NCBI GenBank assembly: GCA_029862935.1
Contig: JAOTWK010000158.1
Location: 1-7,681, forward strand
Direction of reading: 5' to 3'
DNA length: 7,681 nucleotides
Origin: Gemmatimonadota bacterium
GTDB taxonomy: Bacteria; Gemmatimonadota; Gemmatimonadetes; Gemmatimonadales; GWC2-71-9
Numbering within the stretch: position 1 is the first letter of the stretch; each line of letters begins with the position of its first letter. The translations under genes were made by a program, and so were the position numbers. The notes beneath the pieces are model-generated. The model was not told the DNA's origin. It saw only the letters and a list, made by a program, of their open reading frames with translations, and did not search any database. Below are positions 1 to 5,776 of the stretch, piece by piece.

Positions 1-725
1 TCGAAAGCCGTTCCAACACGGCCAGCGGGAATGCCCGCCAGCTGCGGTGGACACTGCACACCGGCGGCGAGTCCGGCATGGTGTACGCCGTGGGGAGGGA
101 CATGACTGCGGTTGCCCAGGCGGAAGATCGATTCCGTCTGGCCATCGAGGCGTCCCCTGTCGCGATCGTCATGACCGACGCTACTGGCAAGATCGTACTC
201 GTGAATCAGGAGACCCAGCGCCTGTTCGGATACGGCGCCGCCGAGCTCCTGGGACAGTCGGTCGAAGTCTTGGTGCCAAGTGAGTTGCGAGGTGTCCATG
301 TCGCCCACCGCGATAGTTTCACCGATGCCCCTGGGCACCGACCGATGGGCCACAAGCGCGACCTCGTCGCACGCCACCGCGACGGTACGGACTTTCCGGT
401 CGAGATCGGCCTGAGCCCAGTCAAGACCCAGCAGGGACCGGGTGTTCTGGCCACCGTCGTGGACCTCACAGCGCGCGTGGAAGCCGAGGCGGCACAAATG
501 AAGCTGATCAGCCAACTGCAGACAGCGCTGAACGAGGTCAAGACATTGCGCGGGTTCATCCCGATCTGCGCCAACTGCAAGAAGGTTCGCGACGACGCCG
601 GGTTCTGGCAGAGTGTCGAGACGTACGTGTCGGCGCGGACGGATGCGGATTTCAGTCATCACGTTTGTCCCGAGTGCGGCCCCAAGCTCTACCCGGAGTT
701 CTGGGATCCTGAGCCCAACGCATGA
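1..725 (+). CDS. PAS-domain sensor protein with C-terminal CxxC...CxxC module (5' end outside window)
   Basis: Probable intracellular signal-sensing protein. The frame is open from position 3, so the gene starts before the window and 240 codons are visible. The first ~35 residues look like the end of one PAS/PAC domain (a RWTLH strand, then MVYAVGRDMT). Counting from the Met at 78, a complete PAS domain spans about residues 18-135, with the typical SPVAIVMTDATGKIVLVN and FGYGAAELLGQ segments and ending in VVDLTARVEAEA. A short helical linker follows (about 136-158). The end is a recognisable module, GFIPICANCKKVRDD ... HHVCPECGPKLYPE, with Cys164, 167, 197 and 200. This module recurs at the C-terminus of PAS and response-regulator proteins, and its ligand is not known to me; zinc, heme or redox are all conceivable. 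No kinase, GGDEF or DNA-binding output is visible in this part. The stop lies 18 nt before the methyltransferase start, so co-transcription is likely and a regulatory role for the cluster is possible. A weak reading in frame 47-283 is a shadow. Confidence 0.85.
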   Translation, partial: ESRSNTASGNARQLRWTLHTGGESGMVYAVGRDMTAVAQAEDRFRLAIEASPVAIVMTDATGKIVLVNQETQRLFGYGAAELLGQSVEVLVPSELRGVHVAHRDSFTDAPGHRPMGHKRDLVARHRDGTDFPVEIGLSPVKTQQGPGVLATVVDLTARVEAEAAQMKLISQLQTALNEVKTLRGFIPICANCKKVRDDAGFWQSVETYVSARTDADFSHHVCPECGPKLYPEFWDPEPNA

Positions 726-743
726 CGGTGACTCCGCTGCGCC

Positions 744-2225
744 ATGCCCGCTGACCGAACCTTCATGCGACCACGCGTGAAGCTTCTGAGTCACGAGTTG
801 GTCGAACGGATCGTCACCGAGGCCCGTACGCTGCTGTGCACGGTGGGTGTGGAAATCCACAACACCGGCGTGCTGAGTCTCCTGGGTGACCATGGTGCTG
901 AGGTCCGCCGGGATGACAACCGGGCCATCCTGACTGACGACATTCTCGATGGCGCGCTCACCAGCGCGACCGACGGCTTCCATCTCTACGACGTCGTCGG
1001 CACGCGTGCGTACGATCTCCGCGGTGACAATGTGCACTTCACCCCGGGCTCGGCGGCGATCCAGGTACTGGACTACAACCAGCGAATATCGCGACCGCCG
1101 ACCAGCGCCGATTACGCGGCCTATGTGAAAATCGTTGGACAACTCGAGTCCATTGCGTTCCAGAGCACCGCGATAGTCCCCAGCGACGTACCCCAACAGA
1201 TGTCCGACAGCTACCGCTTGTTCTTGAGTCTCCTGCTTGGCGAGAAACCGGTCGTCACCGGCGCGTTTACGATTCCGGCCTTCGAGGTGATGCGGGATCT
1301 TCAGATCGCGGTGCGTGGTTCAGAGGACGCGCTCGTCCGAAAGCCCCTCTGCATTTTCTCTTGTTGTCCCACCGCACCGCTCAAGTGGAGTGACGTAACA
1401 TCGCAAAACGTCGTCGATTGCGCCCGCTCTGGCATTCCTGTCGAATACATCTCGATGCCGCTCACCGGCTTCGTGGCACCGGTCACGATTGTGGGCACCC
1501 TGGTGCAGCATACGGCGGAAACCGTGAGCGGCATCGTGATTAGCCAACTCACGAATCCGGGCGCACCGGCATTGTACGGCGGATCACCGGCGGTGTTCGA
1601 CATTCGCTATGAAACCACACCCATGGGGGCGATCGAGACCATGATGGTGGAGTGCGCGTACAGTCAAATCGGGAAACACCTCGGGCTTCCGACCCAGGCA
1701 TACATGGGTTTGAGCGATGCCAAGCTACTGGACGCCCAGGCAGGGCTGGAAACCTCCCTCGGCGCAGCACTCGCAGCCCTCGCCGGCGTGAACAGTGTTT
1801 CCGGACCCGGCATGCTCGACTTCGAGAGCGGTTTCAGTCTGGAAAAGCTGGTGCTCGACAACGAAATCTGCGGTATGGCGCTTCGGCTCGTCGCCGGTGT
1901 CGAGCCGCGGGACGACTTCCCGGCTCTGCCACACTTCGAGGAGCTGCTCCACGAACAGCATCTCCTGATCTCCGATCACACGCGCAAGCATCTGCGCGCC
2001 GAGCACTACTTCCCGGGAGCCGTCATCGACCGCGCCAACCGCGCGCGGTGGCAGGAAGAAGGGAGCACGACACTGGGAGAGCGCGCCCACCGTCGAGTCG
2101 AGGAGCTTCTCGACCGATACATTCCGTCGACACTCTCCGACGACATTCAGCGAGAGTTGACGCGCCTCATGCAGGCCGAGGCCAAACGGCACGGGCTCGA
2201 CACCCTGCCCGCCGTCTCACGGTGA
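744..2225 (+). CDS. MttB-family (trimethylamine/betaine-type) corrinoid methyltransferase, pyrrolysine-free
   Basis: Predicted cytosolic enzyme that transfers a methyl group from a methylated amine to a corrinoid protein. The 493-aa length matches the MttB superfamily, and so do several segments: RPRVKLLSHELVERI near the N-terminus, HFTPGSAAIQVLD, EKPVVTGAF, PALYGGSPAVFDIRY, LGLPTQAYMGLSDAKLLDAQAGLE and GPGMLDFESGFSLEKLVLDNEICGM. Classical MttB has an in-frame amber codon for pyrrolysine. Here the frame is open over the full family length with no TAG, which places it with the non-Pyl relatives. Characterised members of that group act on quaternary amines such as glycine betaine, proline betaine or carnitine (family knowledge); the substrate here cannot be read from sequence. 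The start is taken at ATG 744, 18 nt after the PAS gene. ATG 765 is equally plausible, because many homologues begin near RPR. Neither has a strong Shine-Dalgarno. The stop overlaps the next gene's GTG. A corrinoid partner lies 1.9 kb downstream. Confidence 0.9.
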   Translation: MPADRTFMRPRVKLLSHELVERIVTEARTLLCTVGVEIHNTGVLSLLGDHGAEVRRDDNRAILTDDILDGALTSATDGFHLYDVVGTRAYDLRGDNVHFTPGSAAIQVLDYNQRISRPPTSADYAAYVKIVGQLESIAFQSTAIVPSDVPQQMSDSYRLFLSLLLGEKPVVTGAFTIPAFEVMRDLQIAVRGSEDALVRKPLCIFSCCPTAPLKWSDVTSQNVVDCARSGIPVEYISMPLTGFVAPVTIVGTLVQHTAETVSGIVISQLTNPGAPALYGGSPAVFDIRYETTPMGAIETMMVECAYSQIGKHLGLPTQAYMGLSDAKLLDAQAGLETSLGAALAALAGVNSVSGPGMLDFESGFSLEKLVLDNEICGMALRLVAGVEPRDDFPALPHFEELLHEQHLLISDHTRKHLRAEHYFPGAVIDRANRARWQEEGSTTLGERAHRRVEELLDRYIPSTLSDDIQRELTRLMQAEAKRHGLDTLPAVSR

Positions 2226-2935
2226 GTCAGACCTTCACATTCACCGCCGCGGAGGTTTCACCGTCCAGAACGGCGGTCCTCGAGCACCTCGGCATGCCGA
2301 CGGACGTCGCCCTTCCTGAACGAATCGAAGAGCTCTATACGACTGCCGAGCGCATGCTCGTGCAGGCCGTGGAGCCTCGGGGTATCGTCGCCAGTATCTC
2401 TGTCCAAGACTTTGCGACCGTGTACCATGGCGAGGGACTCAACGAGCCGACGTCGGTGGTTGCCGACATCTTCCCCCGTGCCGATCACCTTGCGCTCTTT
2501 ACGGTCACGCTCGGTGAGGTAACTGGGAGCCTCATCACCGAAGGGTTTGCGACGCATGAGTTCGCGCTCGCCTGCGTGCTCGACGCGATGGCGTCCGAGA
2601 GCGCGGACCACGCTGCCGAGCATGCCGAGCGGCGCTTCGAGAGTGGGTTGCGAGATCGGGGTTGGAGTAACCCAGATGGCGGTGTGTTGCGGTACAGTCC
2701 AGGCTATTGCGGCTGGGATGTCACCGGTCAGAAACGGCTGTTTCAGTACCTCTCACCCGAGCGGATTGGTGTGACGCTCACAGACAGTTGCTTGATGCAG
2801 CCGCTCAAGTCGGTCTCAGGAGTGATCATCGCGGGACCGAAAGAGATCCACCGATTCCCACCGACCTATTCCTTCTGCAGTCGGTGTGAGACCCAGGAGT
2901 GCCGCGACCGGATCGTCGCGCTATTGGCTCGTTGA
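2222..2935 (+). CDS. Stand-alone MetH activation-domain-like protein (cobalamin reactivation) with C-terminal Cys cluster
   Basis: Probable reactivator of oxidised cob(II)alamin in a partner corrinoid protein. Residues ~150-205 of 237 resemble the AdoMet-binding activation domain of methionine synthase: R157-YSP-G161-Y162 fits the RxxxGY AdoMet motif, followed by LFQYLSPERIGVTLTDS and KSVSG (196-200). The N-terminal ~150 residues are less conserved but include a TLGEVTGSLI stretch and a following helix, as in other stand-alone members. The C-terminus carries C219-x2-C222-x4-C227, which MetH itself lacks; it could bind Fe-S or zinc. The start is GTG 2222, sharing bases with the methyltransferase TGA (GTGA overlap). 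It has no Shine-Dalgarno, so translational coupling is likely. The frame is open upstream to 1652, but that part is a shadow of mttB; the next ATG (2294) would remove 24 residues. The 3' end overlaps the convergent dehydrogenase by 15 bp. Family confidence is good; the exact biochemical role is inferred. Confidence 0.83.
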   Translation: MSQTFTFTAAEVSPSRTAVLEHLGMPTDVALPERIEELYTTAERMLVQAVEPRGIVASISVQDFATVYHGEGLNEPTSVVADIFPRADHLALFTVTLGEVTGSLITEGFATHEFALACVLDAMASESADHAAEHAERRFESGLRDRGWSNPDGGVLRYSPGYCGWDVTGQKRLFQYLSPERIGVTLTDSCLMQPLKSVSGVIIAGPKEIHRFPPTYSFCSRCETQECRDRIVALLAR

Positions 2936-3988
2936 TTGCGCCTTTGCCCGCCGGGTCGCCAAGACGCGCGCGACTCTTCGGTGCGCGGCGTGGAACGGTG
3001 ATTCGCGGCGGGACCGCGCCTCGTTGAAGATCTCGGTCAGAGTGGTCTCGAAGCCACGGATGCGCTCGCGGACTTGCTGAGGATCGTGTCCGGTCCCGAG
3101 CAGAGGGAGTGCCGTCGCGCCACCGGCATTGATCACGTAGTCCGGCGCGTACAAGATGCCGCGCTCGTGCAGGCGTTCTGCGTCTGCTTCTTCGCCCAAC
3201 TGATTGTTCGCCGACCCGGCGACGATGCGACACGCCAAACGCGGAATCGTCTCCGCATTGAGCGTCGCACCGACTGCGCAGGGCGCATACACGTCACACT
3301 GCGTCCCGTAGACCGCATCGCTCGCCACACACGCTGCGCCCAACGCCTTGCCGAGTCGCGTCACCTTCGGATCATCACTGTCGGAGAGGAGCACGATGGC
3401 CCCTGCCTCGGACAGCATTCGGGCGAGCGGCTCCCCCACATCGCCCACTCCCTGCACCAAAACGGTACGTCCTTGCAGCTCGTCCGAATTGAACACGTGC
3501 CGCAACGCGGCCCGCAGCCCGCTGTAGACGCCGAGCGCCGTGTACGGGCCCGGGTCGAGCAGCTGGCCGGTGGTGCGGTCGTAGCCATGGACGTGCTCGG
3601 TTTCCTCGCCGATCACGGCCATATCGTTCGGAGTGCTCCCGAGGTCGGGGCCGCACGCATAGAGGCCGCGCAACGACGCGATGAGGGCGCCGAACCGGCG
3701 CAACAGGCCGCGGCGGTCCTCTCCTGTGAGCGGACGCGGCACGGCCAGCACGCTCTTGCCTCCACCCAAATCGAAGCCGATCGCGGCCCACTTGTGCGTC
3801 ATCCCCTCGGCCAGTCGCATCGCGTCGCGGAGTCCATCCGTCGGAGTCGGATAGCTCTTGATGCGGCACCCCCCCATGGCAGGACCGAGTGTCGTGTCGT
3901 GAATCGCGACGAAGATCCAGGTCCCGGTGGGCTGGTCGTAGGTGGTCACCACAGCCTCGCCGACCCACTGTTCGATGAGCGTCTGCAT
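2921..3988 (-). CDS. ldh: Leucine dehydrogenase (Glu/Leu/Phe/Val dehydrogenase family)
   Basis: NAD-dependent oxidative deamination of leucine (and usually valine/isoleucine) to the 2-oxo acid and ammonia, reversible, cytosolic. The 355 residues match leucine dehydrogenase along their length. The N-terminal catalytic domain has VAIHDTTLGPAMGG (27-40), the substrate-binding lysine in MTHK (K66), and the catalytic lysine in DLGGGKSV (K78). The NAD domain starts at about residue 172, with VQGVGDVG giving the glycine fingerprint (G180, G182, G185). CDVYAPCAVGA (231-241), GSANNQL (258-264) and APDYVINAGG (281-290) are family hallmarks. The frame is open back to ATG 4075, but the protein alignment begins at ATG 3988, which has GAGG just upstream, so the longer start is rejected. 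The gene lies on the opposite strand between the two halves of the methyl-transfer cluster and is divergent from the corrinoid-protein gene. Its link to that pathway is unclear. Valine or phenylalanine preference cannot be excluded. Confidence 0.93.
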   Translation of the reverse strand: MQTLIEQWVGEAVVTTYDQPTGTWIFVAIHDTTLGPAMGGCRIKSYPTPTDGLRDAMRLAEGMTHKWAAIGFDLGGGKSVLAVPRPLTGEDRRGLLRRFGALIASLRGLYACGPDLGSTPNDMAVIGEETEHVHGYDRTTGQLLDPGPYTALGVYSGLRAALRHVFNSDELQGRTVLVQGVGDVGEPLARMLSEAGAIVLLSDSDDPKVTRLGKALGAACVASDAVYGTQCDVYAPCAVGATLNAETIPRLACRIVAGSANNQLGEEADAERLHERGILYAPDYVINAGGATALPLLGTGHDPQQVRERIRGFETTLTEIFNEARSRRESPFHAAHRRVARVLATRRAKAQSTSQ

Positions 3989-4101
3989 GGACCTCAAGGT
4001 ACGCCGCGGAACGCGCGCAGCAAGCGGGCCCTGGTGCCGTCGCGGGCGGAGGCGGTAAATAGTGGGAGTCGCCATCGCCCGTCCGAACCTCAGGAACCGA
4101 T
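3989..4101. promoter_or_regulatory. Divergent intergenic region between leucine dehydrogenase and corrinoid-protein genes
   Basis: This 113-bp spacer must hold the start signals for both outward-facing genes, unless the corrinoid gene is read from far upstream. It is GC-rich apart from one AT-rich spot, TAAATA at 4056-4061, which could serve as a -10 element for the + strand (reverse complement TATTTA for the - strand). No convincing -35 is visible at the right distance on either strand. A Shine-Dalgarno AGGA at 4092-4095 lies 6 nt before ATG 4102. I saw no cobalamin, SAM or SAH riboswitch core here, and the space is short for a B12 riboswitch. Confidence 0.3.
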
Positions 4102-4737
4102 ATGTCGCTGATCGAGATCTCGAACGCCGTGATGACCGGGGATCACGCCCGGGTGGGGGAACTCACGCGCCGCCTGATCGCGGACGGCACCGACCCCAAG
4201 ACCATCCTGGATGACGGACTCATCGCCGGGATGAATGTCATCGGCGAGCGGTTCCGGGTGCATGAGATCTTCCTGCCGGAGGTGCTGCTCGCTGCCAAAG
4301 CGATGTACGCCGGCATGGACCTGCTCAAGCCGCTCTTGATCCGCGATGGCATCCCATCCATCGGCAAGGTGGTGATCGGGTCTGTGCGTGGCGATCTGCA
4401 CGACATCGGCAAGAACCTCGTCGGCATCATGCTCAAGGGCGCGGGGTTCGACGTGATCGACTTGGGTCATGACGTGTCGCCCGAGAGGTTCGTACGCACG
4501 GCACAGACCGAGAACGCGGTGGTGATCGGCATGTCGGCACTCCTCACGACCACAATGCCCGTCATGCGGGAAGTGGTCGATCTGGTGCGGGCAGAAGGTC
4601 TGGACGAACGGATCAGCACCATCGTTGGTGGTGCCCCGGTCACGGAGGCATTTGCGAAGGACATTGGCGCCGACGCGTATGGATTCGACGCGGCCAAAGC
4701 TGTGGTGGTGGTCAAGGATCTGATGGGGCGACCCTGA
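4102..4737 (+). CDS. Corrinoid (B12-binding) methyl-carrier protein, MttC/MtbC type
   Basis: Cytosolic methyl carrier whose cobalamin cofactor shuttles a methyl group between two methyltransferases. The 211-aa size is typical. Residues ~1-85 form the helical cap domain (B12-binding-2 type, with the segment LIADGTDPKTILDDGLIAGMNVIGERF and a later FLPEVLLAA). Residues ~88-210 form the Rossmann-like B12 domain. The cobalt-ligating motif D98-L-H100-D-I-G103 is intact, followed by the family's SALLTTTM (145-152) and IVGGAPV (174-180). The start ATG has a good AGGA 6 nt upstream. The homocysteine methyltransferase GTG begins one base after this stop, so the two are almost surely one operon and probably partners. 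In the cluster it can accept methyl from the MttB-like enzyme and deliver it to the homocysteine methyltransferase. Whether it is dedicated to that donor cannot be told from sequence. Confidence 0.95.
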   Translation: MSLIEISNAVMTGDHARVGELTRRLIADGTDPKTILDDGLIAGMNVIGERFRVHEIFLPEVLLAAKAMYAGMDLLKPLLIRDGIPSIGKVVIGSVRGDLHDIGKNLVGIMLKGAGFDVIDLGHDVSPERFVRTAQTENAVVIGMSALLTTTMPVMREVVDLVRAEGLDERISTIVGGAPVTEAFAKDIGADAYGFDAAKAVVVVKDLMGRP

Positions 4738-4738
4738 C

Positions 4739-5623
4739 GTGAGACCGCTCCTCGAGCGTCTCACGTCTGGAGGCGTCTTGGTCGGCGACGGGGCGATGGG
4801 CACCCTGTTGTTCGAGCGAGGGCTCAAACCCGGCGAGGCGCCTGAAGCCGCCACGCTCTCCCATCGATACGTCTTGGTGGAGATTACCGCCGCCTACGTT
4901 GCAGCGGGTGCAGACCTCGTCGAAACGAACACGTTTGGGGCCTCACCCTTGAAGCTCGCGCTGTCCGGCCTCGAAGAACGCCTCGTGACCCTCAATGTCG
5001 AAGCCGTACGCATAGCGCGCGAGGTGGCGGGATCCCGTGCATACGTCATCGGCTCCTGCGGCCCGAGCGGCAGGCTACTCGAACCGTACGGGGACACCGA
5101 AGCGGTGGCCGTCTACGACAGCTTCCAGGCACAAGTCGCCGTGTTGGCTGACGAGGGCGTGGATGGCATCTTCGTCGAGACGATGACTGATCTTGGCGAG
5201 GCCAAACTCGCGGTCACCGCGGTCAAGGACACGTGGCCCGAGATGCCTGTCGCAGCCCTGATGACCTTCGATCCAACCCCGCGAGGCTTCTTCACCATCA
5301 TGGGTGTGAGTGTAGAAGCGGCGGCCGAAGCACTGGCCGACGCAGGCGCCGACGCCGTGGGATCCAATTGTGGGAACGGCATCGAGCACATGATCGAGAT
5401 TGCAGCGGAGTTCCGTCGACACACCGATCTTCCGCTGGTGATCCAGCCGAACGCCGGACTCCCGCGCACCACCAACGGCAAGATCGTGTACGACGAAACG
5501 CCCGAGTTCATGGCCGAGAGAGCACGCGAGTTGGTTCGCCACGACGTGAGCGTGATTGGCGGGTGCTGCGGGACGACCCCTGAGCACATTGCTGCGGTGC
5601 GAAAGGTGGTGGATGGGGGGTAA
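4739..5623 (+). CDS. Stand-alone homocysteine S-methyltransferase domain protein (MetH N-terminal module)
   Basis: Predicted zinc enzyme that methylates homocysteine to methionine. All 294 residues correspond to the homocysteine-binding barrel of MetH: GDGAMGTLLFERGL near the N-terminus, AGADLVETNTFGA (57-69), a mid-domain IFVETMTDLGEAKLA, GSNCGNG with zinc ligand Cys211, and IGGCCGTTPEHI with ligands Cys276 and Cys277. It ends after this module; no pterin, cobalamin or activation domain follows. The start is GTG 4739, one nt after the corrinoid-protein stop. There is only a loose G-run (4725-4728) upstream, so coupling to the previous gene is likely. The partner is therefore probably the adjacent corrinoid protein, as in split methionine synthases. 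Direct use of betaine or S-methylmethionine (BHMT/MmuM-like) is possible, but the sequence looks MetH-like. The stop codon lies inside a run of G tracts. Confidence 0.93.
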   Translation: MRPLLERLTSGGVLVGDGAMGTLLFERGLKPGEAPEAATLSHRYVLVEITAAYVAAGADLVETNTFGASPLKLALSGLEERLVTLNVEAVRIAREVAGSRAYVIGSCGPSGRLLEPYGDTEAVAVYDSFQAQVAVLADEGVDGIFVETMTDLGEAKLAVTAVKDTWPEMPVAALMTFDPTPRGFFTIMGVSVEAAAEALADAGADAVGSNCGNGIEHMIEIAAEFRRHTDLPLVIQPNAGLPRTTNGKIVYDETPEFMAERARELVRHDVSVIGGCCGTTPEHIAAVRKVVDGG

Positions 5624-5644
5624 GGGGAGATGGGGCAGGAGGGG
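5617..5644 (+). other. Potential G-quadruplex motif at the end of the homocysteine methyltransferase gene
   Basis: Four runs of at least four G (5615-5620, 5624-5627, 5632-5635, 5641-5644) are separated by short loops of 3, 4 and 5 nt on the coding strand. This fits the canonical intramolecular G-quadruplex pattern with tetrads of four. It starts in the last codons and spans the TAA at 5621-5623, so it would form in the mRNA as well as the DNA. Role unknown; it might act at termination or RNA decay between the methyltransferase and the symporter. No classical stem-loop terminator with a U-tract is present in this spacer. Confidence 0.5.
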
Positions 5645-5650
5645 AGAGCA

Positions 5651-5694
5651 GCGGCAGGGCGGCAAGGTAACGGCGGCAGGGCGGCAGGAGAACG
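5651..5694. repeat. Two tandem copies of a 22-bp G-rich repeat
   Basis: Copy one is 5651-5672 and copy two is 5673-5694. They are identical at 19 of 22 positions, with differences only at unit positions 15, 17 and 18. Each unit begins with GCGGCAGGGCGGCA and ends AACG. A third, degraded start (GCGG) follows at about 5699. The spacer is non-coding here on the + strand, and the block looks like a short tandem duplication. Confidence 0.8.
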
Positions 5695-5716
5695 GAAGCG
5701 GCGGGGGTGGAGGGGA

Positions 5717-5765
5717 AGCTGATAGCTGACGGCTGATGGCTGGCAGCTGAAGACTGACAACTGAG
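5717..5765. repeat. Run of seven degenerate 7-bp repeats (consensus AGCTGAY)
   Basis: Seven heptamers in phase: AGCTGAT, AGCTGAC, GGCTGAT, GGCTGGC, AGCTGAA, GACTGAC, AACTGAG, with an eighth partial match (AACTCAC) up to 5772. The CTG core is kept in all seven. Heptameric short tandem repeats of this kind occur in intergenic spacers of several phyla with large genomes (general knowledge). The array ends a few bases before the symporter GTG, in the place where its ribosome-binding region should be, so it may affect translation. Confidence 0.8.
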
Positions 5766-5776
5766 AACTCACGATC

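Noticed and set aside
1652..2221. Upstream extension of the activation-domain gene
   Set aside because: This part overlaps the methyltransferase in another frame and reads as Arg/Pro-rich shadow. The recognisable protein begins after GTG 2222.
744..2225. Pyrrolysine (amber) readthrough in the MttB-like gene
   Set aside because: The frame reaches full family length without any TAG and ends with TGA at a junction with the next gene, so no readthrough is needed.
3989..4075. Longer N-terminus for leucine dehydrogenase from ATG 4075
   Set aside because: The extra 29 residues are Arg/Pro-rich and have no counterpart in the family. ATG 3988 aligns with the family start and has GAGG upstream.
3989..4101. 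Cobalamin, SAM or SAH riboswitch ahead of the corrinoid gene
   Set aside because: The pathway makes one tempting, but no conserved core box could be recognised and the spacer is too short for a full cobalamin riboswitch.
3074..4111. 345-codon open frame on the + strand
   Set aside because: It is antisense to the well-conserved leucine dehydrogenase, and the predicted product has no family features.
4739..5623. Truncated or frameshifted full-length MetH
   Set aside because: The domain ends cleanly after the zinc-ligand motif, and what follows is repeat spacer with no remnant of pterin or cobalamin domains. The cobalamin module is a separate intact gene upstream.
5651..5772. CRISPR array
   Set aside because: The repeats are directly adjacent (22 bp and 7 bp units) with no unique spacers, and there are no cas genes nearby.
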